Shown one piece after another: positions 35,799 to 45,557 of a DNA stretch of 64,000 nt; positions within the stretch are counted from its first letter, which is position 1, and each line of letters starts with the position of its first letter. The notes under the pieces were generated by a model. That model was given only the letters and a program-made list of their open reading frames with translations. It had not been told where the DNA came from and did not search any database. The DNA lies in the NCBI RefSeq assembly GCF_000972495.1, contig NZ_LATM01000012.1:86297-150296 (forward strand), read 5' to 3'. Source of the DNA: Hymenobacter terrenus. Its GTDB lineage: Bacteria > Bacteroidota > Bacteroidia > Cytophagales > Hymenobacteraceae. Both the position numbers and the translations under genes were made by a program.

Positions 35799-38700
35799 TT
35801 ACTCTTTCACTAAGCGCTTGCTCAGGCTCACGCCCTGGCCGCTGCTAGCTTGGCCGCGCACCAACACGGTGTAGGTACCGCTGGCTAGTGGGCGCAGGTC
35901 CAGGCCATGAGCCAGTCCTGCCTCCAACTCCACGCCGAGTACCACACGGCCAGTGGCATCCAGCACACTCACTGTGTAACGGCCGTTAGGCAGTTGCCGC
36001 AGGTCGAGCTGAGTTTGGGCCGCGGCCGGGTTTGGGAACAAGGCCAGTGTTGGCATCAGTCCGGCCTGGGCAAAGCGCACTTGGCGCACAGGTGAGTAGG
36101 TGGCCATACCGTCCGTATCCACCTGACGCAAGCGGTAGTACACCACATCGGTTGCTTTCGCACCAATGCCTGCATCGGTCAGCGCATAGCTGGTCGCGCT
36201 GGCTTTGCTGCCTTGTCCCTGCACCCGTGCGATTTGCACGAAGTCGGTGCCGGTCAGACTGCGCTCCACGTCGAAATAGTCATTGTTCTTTTCCGAGGCT
36301 GTCTGCCACACCAACGACGCGTCTACGTTCTGCACCGCCGTGGCTGTGAATTCCGTCAGCTCTACCGGCAGCGGGTATGCTCCGATGACGAAGGTTGCCA
36401 GCACAGTGTTGGTACCACCGTTGATATCGGTCGTTATTACGTTGACACTGTAAGTGGTAGCTATCTTCACCTGAGGAAGCAGCGAGGCAGTGGTTACATA
36501 AATCAAGCCCGTAGTTGGATTCAGGGCTACACCCGTTGGGAGGGTATTGTTCGGGTTGGAAGCCGGGCCGGAGCCAGGTGCAGCCAGCACGGCATTGGTC
36601 GTACCCGTGGTTGGCAAGCCGTTGCTCACGGTGCCGGAAGCCAAGGTGCCGTTGGGATTGTATACCAGACCAGTAGTCGGAGCCGCGTTGTATATGGCCG
36701 CGTTGGGGTCGATTACATAAGCCAGGGCATCATTATCCATATAGCGGTTGGCAAGGCCCTTGGTGGGCGTGGCCGTGTACACCGAGTTGTTATCGGCACC
36801 AACTTGAATGGTGAAGCGAGCGGGCGGTGAGGTCAATGCGTTGGCTGCGGTGCCATTGCCGTTATCGGTGGCGGTGTAAGTGAAGAACGCACTGCCAATG
36901 AACGAGGACACCGGGTCAAATTTCAGCGTAGTGGCCTGAGTAGTCGTCAACACCTGACCAGGAACCACGGTAGCGTAAGTACCACCGTTGTCATAGGAAA
37001 GCGTGCCCTGCGTAGTGGCATTCGGGATGCTAGTGATGGTATAGCTGGCTACTGAGCCGTCGCTATCGGTGGCGCTCAGCGCCGAAAGCAACAAGCCAGT
37101 GACGGCCGTATTGCCCTCGGGCGACTGCTTGGTGTTCACCACGTCGTTGGCTACGGGGGCCACGTTCACTAGTGTTCTCACGCTGCCGTTATCGTTGGCA
37201 GTATTATTACCAGCAGTACTTGTAGTGACAACGGCAGGCACGGTAAAGGTGGTCGTCGGGGCCGTGAAGCTGACCACGTAAGCCAAGCTACCACCATTCA
37301 GCAAGGGTTGAGAAGAGGGCTGCAAAGTGACCTGACCACTACCGGTAAATGCCGTTCCGTTGACAGTGTAGCTAGTAACGCCGCTCGGCAGGGTGAATCT
37401 CACCGTAACTCCGGCAGCCGTTGAGGGGCCGTTGTTGGTGGCCACCACATCGTAGCTGACCGTGCTGCCGGCCGCGGCCGAAACCGGACCACTGATACCC
37501 AGTACAACATCGGCCAAAGCTGACGTCGTAGTGCTGCTGCGCACGATGTTGTTCGTAGCAATAGCATCAGGGTTATTCGAAGCCGAGGTCGCGGTTACCG
37601 TGATGTTAGCAGCGGGCATCGGGAAAGAAATGGTGCTTTGGAAAATTCCACTCGAAGCCAGCTCACCAGTTCTGGGGATTGTCAATAAGCCGGTGCTCAC
37701 GTTGTAGGTGGCGCCGCCGGCGAAGGTGATAATGCCAGCGCCCAGCGTGCCGTTGGCTCCACCCAAGGTTAAGGTGTTCAGGCCCACGGGTAAACTTACG
37801 AGCTGCATGGTGCTCTGAGCCGCAGCGGCCCCGTTGTTGGTTGTGGTCACGGTGTAGGTAGCCGTGGCACCGGGCGTCAGGGTAGCAGGCGGGGTAGCTG
37901 CAAACGTGGTAGCCAGGTCGGCACTAGCCAGGCTGGGGCCGACGAGCGGCGTACTGATGCGAGCGGTATTGTTGTCTGTATTGATTTCGAAGTTACCAGC
38001 GCTCGAAGAAGTCAGAGCCACGGCAGCGGCCAGGCTGATTTGCGTAACCTCAGGAGCAATGAAAGAAATAGTGCCCTGTATGCTCTGCCCGACGTTGGGA
38101 ACGGCGGTAGCCGTGGCAAAAGTTACCACCCCAGTAGTGGCCGAGTAGGCGCCCGTGACAATAGCTCCGCTGTTATCCCGCACTTCTACCGCCGACAGGC
38201 CGATGGGGAGCTGTACGGTGGTCGTTTGCGTGCCCGTAGCCGAAGGACCATTGTTTTTAGTGGTCACGGTGTACAGTACTGGGCTGCCTATCACGGCCTG
38301 TGTGGGGCCAGCTAGGCTCACTGTCAGGTCTTCCACGCTGTTGATGCCGTTGGTGACCGTAGCAGTGTTGTTTGTCGTCGTTGGGTCAGGCGTCGTGCTC
38401 GTTACCGTAGCCAAGGCCCGGATGTCGGTTGCGGTGGAGGTGCCGGAGGTAGCAAAGCTGACATTATTATGTACTAACACACCTTTGGGGAGCGAGCTAA
38501 TCAACGGCAAAGTCAGCAAGCCGCTGGCAACGTTGTAAGTAGAGGCCGAGGCTCCGCTGCCGAAGGTGATGACACCGGCATTCAGCGTACCCGTTGCGCC
38601 ATTGAGTTGGAGCGTGCTGGTAGTAAGACCAGCCTGGATGGCTACCGTTTGCTGCACGTTCTGCGCGGTGTAGTCCGAGTTGTTTTGCGTTTGAATGCCA

Positions 38701-41700
38701 TAAGTTAGCGTCTGGCCGGCGTTAATGTTACCGGTACCATTGGTGCTGATCAGGCTAATGGCAACATCAGCCGAAGGCAATACCTCGGTTTGCACGTTCG
38801 CCAGGTTGTTGCCGGCCATGGGGTCGGCCGTAGTCGAGCTAACGCTTGCTGTCACCGATATGGCTGGGCTGGCAGCGGGGGCCGAGAAACTGATAACGTA
38901 ACTCTGCTCGGCGGCTCCATTGGCTTGCGTGGCAATGGTTGGCAGCGTGAACACACCCGTGGTAGTATTATAAGTCGAAGCCGAGGCACCGCTACCGAAA
39001 GTAATAATGTTGCCGCTCAGCGAACCGCTCGTTCCGTTCAAGGTAAGGTTGGTGTTAGCAAGGCCGGCCGGCAAAGAGACAATGGTTTGCACGTTAGCCG
39101 CGGGGTTCGGGCCGAAATTGTTCTGTCGAATGATGTAGGCTGCCGTGCTGCCAGTGGCTACCTGCGCCGGACCACTCACAGTCACCGCCAGATTGGCACG
39201 GGGGGCCGTGGGGGCAACAGTTTGAGTAGTCACGCTCGTGGCCGTGCTGCTGTTGTTAGCCGTGTTCGCGTCGTTGGTTGTGGGTACGGTGGCCGTGATG
39301 GTGCCGAGTACCGTACCGGCCGTCGGCGCTACAAAGCTTACCGCATTATTTACTACCTGACCAGCGGCCAAATCAACCGGCGGAAAGGTCACCGTACCCG
39401 CCGCCACAGGGTAGCTCACACCATTGAAGGTGACGGTACCAGCAGTGGGGCTGTACACGCCGCCATTGGAAACATATACGCCGGTAATGCCGGTGGTAGG
39501 CAGCTGCACGGTTTGCACCACACCCGTCGCGGGCGAAGAAGTAGCGCTATTGGCAGTAGTCACGGCATAAGTCAGCAAATTGCCGGCCAAGGGGTTAGTT
39601 GTCGGCCCGGTGATGCTGGTCGAAAGGTCGGTTTGGGGCGTGATGTTCACCACATCGGAGGCCGTGTTGTTGGCCGGATTGATGTCACCAGCATTTGGCG
39701 TCACGAGAGCCGTGGCCGTGAACGGCCCACTCAACGGAGCCGTGAATCGCAGGCTCCAGTTGGAAGTGCTGCCGGCCGGAAAGTTCGTAAGAGTGCCAAA
39801 AGTGAACAAACCAGTCGCCGTCGTCACAGCCGGAATGGGCTGGATAGCAGAGGCTCCTCCATTTTGCGAGACAACAATGTTACCCGTCAGGCCCACTGGC
39901 AATTGCACCTGTTGCACCGCGTTAATCGTTGTGCCGCTCAGGCTGTTATTCACCGTCGTGCCCGTGATGGTTACCTGGGCACCAGCCCCCACCGTGGCCG
40001 GCGCGCTGATGGTCGTAGCCAGATCGAGCTGAGATTCCACCCGCACAATTAGATTGGCTTGGTTAGAAGTAGCTCCGGAACTGTTCTGCACCGTGTAAGG
40101 GGTGTTGGCAATGCCCACGAATGCTGCGTTAACGGGCGTGAATCTTACCGAGCCAGCCGGTACGCCTACAGTCGTGAAGGTGCCTTCAGCCGTCGTAATC
40201 GTGGCGTCGATGGCCGGCGTGTTGGGATTGAGGTCGATGGTGCCCGGTGCAAGCTCAGCATTTGGCGTGTCGTTGCCAGTCACCACAAAGGTGATGGCCG
40301 TGCCGGGGGTAGTCGTCACATCGTCGTCGTTGGCCACCGTGGCATCGCGCACAATGACGTTACCCGAAAACTCCGAAGTTGAGCCGCCTAGCGTCGCTGT
40401 GCTGCTCAGCACGGTGCTCACGGAGAGCGTGCCACCGGCTAGCGAGGCCACCGGAATCACGAAGGTGAAGCCGTTGGCCGAGTTATCCGAGCCTTGGTTA
40501 GTGCCGTTGATGAAGCCCGAGTAGGACAGCCCGGTGCGGTTGTCGGTATCAGCGGCCAGGTTGCCGCCGCCGGCCGCGGCGCCTTCCGTCACAGTGCCCA
40601 GGTAGGTCTGGCCTTCGCCGAAGCCGGTGAGGTCGGCAACGGTGCCCACAGCGTACAGTTCAATCTTGGCGCCGGCCCGGGCGAAGCCCGACACCGTCAG
40701 GTTGGCACCGCTCAACGTAGCCGACGTAATAATCGGGAAATTAAGCAGGCCGTTGGCGCTGCCGTCCACATCGCCGTTGTCGTTGGCGGTTACGCCGTCG
40801 CCATTGGTGCCGGTACCAGCCGATAAGTCGATGGCCAAGCCGAGGCCCGCGGTAAGGGCTGTACCATCGGCCTTTAGTCCATTACCATAAAAGCTGTTTT
40901 GCGAGAAAACGTTGCCCGTGGTGCCGTTCAGGGCCACAATGCCCGCGCCATTATTACCGATGAAGGTATTCTGCGAGATAGTGTTGTTGTTCGAGCCCGC
41001 GCCGCGCAGGCCTAGCCCCGAGATTTGGGTAGTGGTCGTGGCAGTACCGTTGCCCACAAAAGTGTTGCCCGTGATGGTATTGCCCGTATTGGCCCCGCCC
41101 GCAAAGTCGATGCCGTAACCAGCATTGCGCAGCAGCTGGTTGTTGCTGATGGTCATATTGTTGTTGCCACCATTCAGCTCAATACCATCGGCATTAGCTG
41201 CTTGCGACTCGCGAATGATGTTGCCCGTGATGGTCGCCGCACTCGCCGTAGTCGTTGTATTGAAGGTGATGTTCGCCCGGTTGTTGTTGATGGTGTTGTC
41301 CTGAATCACGGTACCCGTAGCGCCCGCGTTGATGAGAATGCCCTGGCCAACGGTAGGTGAATTGGAAATACCCAGGCCAATAATCTGGTCGTTGATGCCC
41401 GAAACAGCAAGGCCACCCAGGTTATTGAGGTTAATCAATACTTCCGGTCCGGTCGATTCGGCCCCAGCCGTGGTCACGGCCGCGTTGGTGTTGCCCGTTG
41501 AGCGGGTTTGCGTGCTGCCGTCGATGGCCGTGGCCGGGCCCGTGATGGCGGGCAAAGCCGTAGCCAGTGCGATGGTCGTGGCCGTGCTCGTGCCCGTGGT
41601 GGTGGCAAACTCGTTGGGGAGCCCCGCTACCTGGCCGGGCACCGCCGACCCATTCGGAATCATGAAAATGCTCGACTCGACATCCATATCCAGGGCTGTC

Positions 41701-43859
41701 GTTGCGCCGCCGGCAGCAGTGTATACCTGGGCCAAAGCGTTTTCGCCGCCCAAGGCATTGCTGTTGATAATGAACTGCCGCAACGACCCCTGTCCGGCGT
41801 CGTTATTATTCACAATCAAGTCGAAGTTGTAGCCGAAATCCACATTCACCGCCGGCGACGCAACAGCGTTCAATGCCACTGGCGCCTGCGACTGTGCGAT
41901 GCTGCCTACCGCTAAGCCGGTGCTAGGGACACTTAAGTTGGTCAGCACGGTGCCGGTATTACCCGTAGGGGCATCTACCCGTGAGGGGTCTTCGCCCCCG
42001 ACCCGATTCTCGTTAGCCGTCGTACCCGCAGCCGTTACCTGCGTGCGGAAGGTTTGTACGGGCAGCAAGGTGCTCACCGCTCCCGGGCGGCTGCTGGTAA
42101 CGGTATTATTCACGATGCGCACGACGTAGCTATTGCCCGCGGTCAGGCCCGTGAAGGCGTAGCTGCCGTCGCTGGCCGTGGTAGTAAACTGGTTGTAAGT
42201 AACCGCCATTCCAGTCATCCGGTAGAGTTCGACGCGCACGCCACTGCGGCCAATGCCGCCACTCGTGCCTTGTGAGCGACCCAGGCCCCCACCATAGTTT
42301 ATATCCTCAAACACGGTACCCGAGATGCTCGGTGCAAAAGTGAGGGGCGTGGGCGAAGGCGTATCGCCGTTGGGCGTAGCCGGCAAAACGGCGCTGTTGG
42401 TCGAAGCATCGCTGGCAATCAGGTCGCCGGGCGGCACAACCAGCAGGCCGTTGGTGCCTTGCAGCGAGTACCCCGGATTGGCCGTAGTGCCCGAAATGCT
42501 GGAGGCGTAAGCCGTATTGTTTTGAATTGCACCCGGAACCGTGGTAAATACTACCCGCGCCGTAATCGCAATTGTCGCGCTCTGGCCAGCCGTCAGGGCC
42601 TGGTTACCGCTCAATAAATCAGCGTTAGTACCCTGGCCGGTATAGCCGGTATTTGATAGCAGGGTCGTGCCATTGGCAGTCAGTATATTCGATAGAATGG
42701 TAACCGAAGTCGAAGTGGGAAAAGTAGTGTTGTTCGTAGCGCCCCGCAAAAAGTCAGTCACCTGCAAGTTCGTAGCCGTTACCGTCCCAGTATTCTTCAC
42801 CCGGATAGTATAGCTGACGTCATACGTAGTGGCGTTGACGGGGACAACGTTGTTGAGCTCTTTCACCACATCGATCCGCTGGTCGGGGTTGATGCAGCTG
42901 GCGCCGTCGGTTACGCTGGCATTGGGCACGTCGCCGATATCCGTGGCCACACCCGTGGCCACATCAACGCTGTAGAAATCACCTTCGTTGGAGTAAGCAA
43001 AGAGGTTACCAGCCAAGTCAAACGTTACCGAGCCAAAGTTGGGAGCGGTAGCCGGCGCCGTACCAATCCGCGTTACGCGGGCCCGGCCCGGCGTAGTCGT
43101 CAAATCGAACCGGTAGACTGACCCGATGCTGTACACGCCGTACAGCAGGTTGTCGTCCGGGTTAAAACCTAGGTCGATAAAGCTAAAGTCCTGGACACTG
43201 GCTGGCGTGACCGTGGTGGTGGGGCTGGCCGTGGTATAAAAATCCATCGGAATGGTCACCGCGTTCCGCTTCCCGGCATTGGTCGCCAGTTTCAGGTCGA
43301 AGCGGAACAGCGTGTTTTTGTAGGCCGGGTCAGCGAGGCTCCGAGCAGCCGCGTAGTAAAACCCATTTTTATCGATTACCCCACCGGCAAGCTGTGGATA
43401 GCCACCCGGGTTCGTCGCAGTACCAATAGGCGTGCCCCCATTGATGGTAATAGTGCCCAGGTCCTGCACGCCCGACATCCCGATTCTGTAGAGATTGACC
43501 ACCGGAAAACCCGAATTGCTAACGGGATAGGTCAGCGCGTACATAAACCCATCCTGGGCATTATACGCCAAGGAGTTAACCACAAAATCAGTGGTAGCTG
43601 GCAACCCCAGCCCCGTTCCTAAGTCCAGCACGAAGGTGGACGTGTAGGCCGTGGTAGTAGGATCAGCCGCCGGGGTCACGTTCCGGTTTACCCGGAATAG
43701 CTGTGAGCGGTCGGCCGAACCAGTGGCTACCTGCCGGATTTGGTAAAAGGTACCATCGCAGGAAAAAGCTGTTCCGGCCGTTTGGGCTCTTACTGCATTT
43801 GGCACGAAAGCCAGCAGGGCGAGCAACCAAGTGGTTAGAATAGGTAATGTTCGTCTCAT
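35799..43859 (-). CDS. Giant DUF11-repeat surface protein with T9SS sorting domain, 2
   Basis: 2686 residues from the ATG at 43859 (an in-frame TTG at 43871 precedes it). The signal peptide is LTTWLLALLAFVPNAVRAQ. The N-terminal ~330 residues (FSCDGTFYQIRQV, LFRVNRN) look like a propeller-type domain. A DUF11 unit (YDVSYTIRVKNTGTVTATNLQV) and an SdrD-B-like unit (SISGTVFEDINYGGGLG) follow. A right-handed beta-helix of N-rich turns comes next (ITGNIIRES, ITGNTFVGNG). Many DUF11 repeats then lead to the cadherin-like FFTYTATDNGNG, the PLPVELTEFTA linker and the T9SS signal ending SLSKRLVKE. The C-terminal third closely parallels the first giant, while the N-terminal domains differ. This suggests duplication and domain exchange. 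Confidence 0.9.
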   Translation of the reverse strand: MRRTLPILTTWLLALLAFVPNAVRAQTAGTAFSCDGTFYQIRQVATGSADRSQLFRVNRNVTPAADPTTTAYTSTFVLDLGTGLGLPATTDFVVNSLAYNAQDGFMYALTYPVSNSGFPVVNLYRIGMSGVQDLGTITINGGTPIGTATNPGGYPQLAGGVIDKNGFYYAAARSLADPAYKNTLFRFDLKLATNAGKRNAVTIPMDFYTTASPTTTVTPASVQDFSFIDLGFNPDDNLLYGVYSIGSVYRFDLTTTPGRARVTRIGTAPATAPNFGSVTFDLAGNLFAYSNEGDFYSVDVATGVATDIGDVPNASVTDGASCINPDQRIDVVKELNNVVPVNATTYDVSYTIRVKNTGTVTATNLQVTDFLRGATNNTTFPTSTSVTILSNILTANGTTLLSNTGYTGQGTNADLLSGNQALTAGQSATIAITARVVFTTVPGAIQNNTAYASSISGTTANPGYSLQGTNGLLVVPPGDLIASDASTNSAVLPATPNGDTPSPTPLTFAPSISGTVFEDINYGGGLGRSQGTSGGIGRSGVRVELYRMTGMAVTYNQFTTTASDGSYAFTGLTAGNSYVVRIVNNTVTSSRPGAVSTLLPVQTFRTQVTAAGTTANENRVGGEDPSRVDAPTGNTGTVLTNLSVPSTGLAVGSIAQSQAPVALNAVASPAVNVDFGYNFDLIVNNNDAGQGSLRQFIINSNALGGENALAQVYTAAGGATTALDMDVESSIFMIPNGSAVPGQVAGLPNEFATTTGTSTATTIALATALPAITGPATAIDGSTQTRSTGNTNAAVTTAGAESTGPEVLINLNNLGGLAVSGINDQIIGLGISNSPTVGQGILINAGATGTVIQDNTINNNRANITFNTTTTASAATITGNIIRESQAANADGIELNGGNNNMTISNNQLLRNAGYGIDFAGGANTGNTITGNTFVGNGTATTTTQISGLGLRGAGSNNNTISQNTFIGNNGAGIVALNGTTGNVFSQNSFYGNGLKADGTALTAGLGLAIDLSAGTGTNGDGVTANDNGDVDGSANGLLNFPIITSATLSGANLTVSGFARAGAKIELYAVGTVADLTGFGEGQTYLGTVTEGAAAGGGNLAADTDNRTGLSYSGFINGTNQGSDNSANGFTFVIPVASLAGGTLSVSTVLSSTATLGGSTSEFSGNVIVRDATVANDDDVTTTPGTAITFVVTGNDTPNAELAPGTIDLNPNTPAIDATITTAEGTFTTVGVPAGSVRFTPVNAAFVGIANTPYTVQNSSGATSNQANLIVRVESQLDLATTISAPATVGAGAQVTITGTTVNNSLSGTTINAVQQVQLPVGLTGNIVVSQNGGASAIQPIPAVTTATGLFTFGTLTNFPAGSTSNWSLRFTAPLSGPFTATALVTPNAGDINPANNTASDVVNITPQTDLSTSITGPTTNPLAGNLLTYAVTTANSATSSPATGVVQTVQLPTTGITGVYVSNGGVYSPTAGTVTFNGVSYPVAAGTVTFPPVDLAAGQVVNNAVSFVAPTAGTVLGTITATVPTTNDANTANNSSTATSVTTQTVAPTAPRANLAVTVSGPAQVATGSTAAYIIRQNNFGPNPAANVQTIVSLPAGLANTNLTLNGTSGSLSGNIITFGSGASASTYNTTTGVFTLPTIATQANGAAEQSYVISFSAPAASPAISVTASVSSTTADPMAGNNLANVQTEVLPSADVAISLISTNGTGNINAGQTLTYGIQTQNNSDYTAQNVQQTVAIQAGLTTSTLQLNGATGTLNAGVITFGSGASASTYNVASGLLTLPLISSLPKGVLVHNNVSFATSGTSTATDIRALATVTSTTPDPTTTNNTATVTNGINSVEDLTVSLAGPTQAVIGSPVLYTVTTKNNGPSATGTQTTTVQLPIGLSAVEVRDNSGAIVTGAYSATTGVVTFATATAVPNVGQSIQGTISFIAPEVTQISLAAAVALTSSSAGNFEINTDNNTARISTPLVGPSLASADLATTFAATPPATLTPGATATYTVTTTNNGAAAAQSTMQLVSLPVGLNTLTLGGANGTLGAGIITFAGGATYNVSTGLLTIPRTGELASSGIFQSTISFPMPAANITVTATSASNNPDAIATNNIVRSSTTTSALADVVLGISGPVSAAAGSTVSYDVVATNNGPSTAAGVTVRFTLPSGVTSYTVNGTAFTGSGQVTLQPSSQPLLNGGSLAYVVSFTAPTTTFTVPAVVTTSTAGNNTANDNGSVRTLVNVAPVANDVVNTKQSPEGNTAVTGLLLSALSATDSDGSVASYTITSIPNATTQGTLSYDNGGTYATVVPGQVLTTTQATTLKFDPVSSFIGSAFFTYTATDNGNGTAANALTSPPARFTIQVGADNNSVYTATPTKGLANRYMDNDALAYVIDPNAAIYNAAPTTGLVYNPNGTLASGTVSNGLPTTGTTNAVLAAPGSGPASNPNNTLPTGVALNPTTGLIYVTTASLLPQVKIATTYSVNVITTDINGGTNTVLATFVIGAYPLPVELTEFTATAVQNVDASLVWQTASEKNNDYFDVERSLTGTDFVQIARVQGQGSKASATSYALTDAGIGAKATDVVYYRLRQVDTDGMATYSPVRQVRFAQAGLMPTLALFPNPAAAQTQLDLRQLPNGRYTVSVLDATGRVVLGVELEAGLAHGLDLRPLASGTYTVLVRGQASSGQGVSLSKRLVKE

Positions 43860-44244
43860 AAATGAGGGCAATGAAAAAGAGATGTGAGTAATTGAGAAAA
43901 AACAGTGGTTAAGTCAGTATTTGGGTAGGGAATGGGAGAGAACGTATTTTGAATTGACCGTAAAGCTATCCTTGAGCTTAAAGCAGCCGCCACCATCCTC
44001 GACCAACTAATATCCACAACCGACGAAAGCGTCTTTTTTGCAACTAAGAAGGAGCGAACTGGACTTGTACACTCGCTATTCAAATAAAAAGCTGCTGGAT
44101 TCAAGCCAGGCGCTTATTTTGCCGGCGATTTTATACGATTCACAGCAGAGCTTGGATTGCAGGTATAGCGAGCTTCTAGCATAGAAAAGCCGGCCTTGGT
44201 TGATCCAAGGCCGGCTTTTCGTTATTGCGTAGGGGTCAAGTAGC
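43860..44244. other. Gap left of island C
   Basis: No intact gene. On the plus strand a protein-like open stretch (43953-44087) reads IDRKAILELKAAATILDQLI, then STTDESVFFATKKERTGL, and ends VHSLFK; it directly follows a stop and lacks a start, so it may be a relic. The terminator of island C lies at its right end. Confidence 0.35.
44184..44220. terminator. Bidirectional terminator
   Basis: GAAAAGCCGGCCTTGG and CCAAGGCCGGCTTTTC are perfect 16-bp arms around a 5-base loop. It stands 24 bp beyond the minus-strand gene ending at 44245, in the same position as the terminator of the paralogous gene in island A. Confidence 0.85.
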
Positions 44245-44658
44245 TCAGCTAGACAGAACGTCGCGGTGGTTGGTGACGGCCAAAATCAGGGCATCGAGCA
44301 CAGCCAGGTTATTAGTGGTCTCATCGCGGTCCTGCTCGCGGTCGAGCAGCTCATCGGTGCCGTGGGTGATGGTGCGGCCCTCCAGGTTGGTGACGCGGGA
44401 GCGGTAGGAGTTGAGCAGGCGGCTCAGGCGCAGCTTCTCCTTGGGGTCGGTGGTGGCAGCCTGCACGGGGGTGAGCTTGTCGAGCAGGTCCTGGGCCGTA
44501 GCCTGGTCGGCAGCGGGGTCGCCCTTCTGGTCCCAGGTGGCTAGTTCGGCCTGCACCGTGCCCAGGTGCGCGGCCAGCAGGGTGCGCTCGGGCAACTTTT
44601 TGTCCAGATAGCTCTGGCACTCGGCCTTAGTTTTAAAACGGTCAACGGAAAACGCCAT
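44245..44658 (-). CDS. 137-residue helical protein of island C
   Basis: From the internal ATG at 44658 this is 137 residues, exactly the length of the island A protein at 20335-20748. Shared features are an early KAEC/WAEC motif, helical ELATWDQ and LRLSRLLNSYRSRVTNLEGR segments, and a similar ending (NHRDVLSS). I therefore mark it as its own gene, although the frame is open upstream into the HTH gene. A hairpin at 44683-44715 stands just before its start. Function unknown; charged, helical and cytoplasmic by appearance. It has no recognisable enzymatic motif. Confidence 0.6.
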   Translation of the reverse strand: MAFSVDRFKTKAECQSYLDKKLPERTLLAAHLGTVQAELATWDQKGDPAADQATAQDLLDKLTPVQAATTDPKEKLRLSRLLNSYRSRVTNLEGRTITHGTDELLDREQDRDETTNNLAVLDALILAVTNHRDVLSS

Positions 44659-45303
44659 CAGTGGTACGGTTGGTAAAGGGTTGAAGATGCGGCTAAAGGT
44701 AGCGGCCGCATCTTCATCTACCAAATCAGATATTATTGTACCATTAAATAGCTGATGAACGGCCTCGGCCTCGCGCAACAGCCCGGCCCGGCGCACTGCC
44801 AGTCGGGCCTGCGCCACCGGGCCGGACTCGGCCAGCACCACCCGCGCCTCGCTCTCGAACGCCACCAGCCAGGGCGGCGGGCCGGGGGCCTCGGTGGCCA
44901 GCAGCGGCGTGGCCAGCCGGGGCAGGGCCGCCAGCCGCCGCTCGGCCCAGGCGGCGCGGGCCTGGGCCGCGGCAAGCTCCCCGGCCAAGCGCTGGGCCGC
45001 CGCCACGCAGGCCTGCCCATGCCGGGCCAGCGGATGCGCGGCCTCGAATAGAAGCAGCGGCTTGTCGGCGGGCTCCCGCTCTTCCATCACGGGCTCGCTG
45101 GCGTCGGCTCCCAGCGCCAGCACGAGGCGGGCCCAGGTGGGAGCGGCAGCCAAGGGCAGCGGACGGCGGCCGGTAGTGACCTGAAACATCATATGTCGAC
45201 TCAAGCCTAGTATCCGACCCAACGCGGCTTGATTCAACCCAAAATAGGTCTGTACTTCTTCCCACAAGCTGGGCAAAAGAGAACTCGTGAATGAGGCAGG
45301 CAT
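44245..45303 (-). CDS. XRE-like HTH protein of island C, open frame continuous with the 137-residue protein
   Basis: The continuous frame from the ATG at 45303 gives 352 residues. Residues 1-50 hold an HTH (VQTYFGLNQAALGRILGLSR, then HMMFQVTTGRRPLP). An Ala/Arg-rich helical region runs to about residue 190 (LARHGQACVAAAQRLAGELA, then AAQARAAWAERRLAALPRL), as in the protein at 23797. Residues 190-215 (NGTIISDLVDEDAAATFSRI, then FNPLPTVPL) look like translated spacer and contain the DNA hairpin at 44683-44715. The end is the 137-residue module. Either a real fusion or two genes whose dividing stop was lost. Start chosen because the upstream frame runs into the palindrome at 45342. Confidence 0.7.
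   Translation of the reverse strand: MPASFTSSLLPSLWEEVQTYFGLNQAALGRILGLSRHMMFQVTTGRRPLPLAAAPTWARLVLALGADASEPVMEEREPADKPLLLFEAAHPLARHGQACVAAAQRLAGELAAAQARAAWAERRLAALPRLATPLLATEAPGPPPWLVAFESEARVVLAESGPVAQARLAVRRAGLLREAEAVHQLFNGTIISDLVDEDAAATFSRIFNPLPTVPLMAFSVDRFKTKAECQSYLDKKLPERTLLAAHLGTVQAELATWDQKGDPAADQATAQDLLDKLTPVQAATTDPKEKLRLSRLLNSYRSRVTNLEGRTITHGTDELLDREQDRDETTNNLAVLDALILAVTNHRDVLSS
44683..44715. repeat. Hairpin between HTH part and 137-residue part
   Basis: GAAGATGCGGC and GCCGCATCTTC form a perfect 11-bp stem with an 11-base loop. Its position at the junction suggests an old intergenic structure inside what is now an open frame. Confidence 0.5.
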
Positions 45304-45341
45304 AGATAATTCACCTAGAGAGCATAAAGCTACGGCTAGGC

Positions 45342-45425
45342 TTGCTACACATTTTGGACGCGTGGGAAAAATGTGTAGCAGACACGTGCTACACATTTTT
45401 CCCACGCGTCCAAAATGTGTAGCAA
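45342..45425. promoter_or_regulatory. Giant palindrome with four operator-like half sites
   Basis: Perfect 39-bp arms (45342-45380 and 45387-45425) surround the 6-base loop GACACG. Each arm is a dyad on its own: TGCTACACATTTT and AAAATGTGTAGCA around an 11-12-base centre with GACGCGTGG. It begins 38 bp upstream of the HTH gene and lies 132 bp before the divergent Hcp-toxin gene, so binding could control both. The sequence differs from the island A/B operator but the design is the same. Confidence 0.65.
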
Positions 45426-45520
45426 CTATTTTTGAACTCAGCTGTCGTAACGGTTACATAGGGCCAGCCTGCTTGGTAGCTCTTACAACCGCTAGCCGAA
45501 TGGCTTGGCAGCCGCTGCTG

Positions 45521-45528
45521 TATCTTCG
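45521..45528 (+). promoter_or_regulatory. Candidate -7 box of the Hcp-toxin gene
   Basis: TATCTTCG is one base from the TAnnTTTG consensus and lies 29 bases before the ATG at 45558. The giant palindrome is about 95 bp upstream of it. Confidence 0.4.
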
Positions 45529-45557
45529 GCGCTCCTTTCCACTTCTTGCTTCTACTG

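Noticed and set aside
26767..43000. Many long plus-strand open frames opposite the two giant genes, up to 462 residues
   Set aside because: They are antisense shadows of GC-rich, repeat-rich coding DNA; they lack signal, domain or start evidence and their composition (Gly/Arg/His/Gln) is that of reversed codons.
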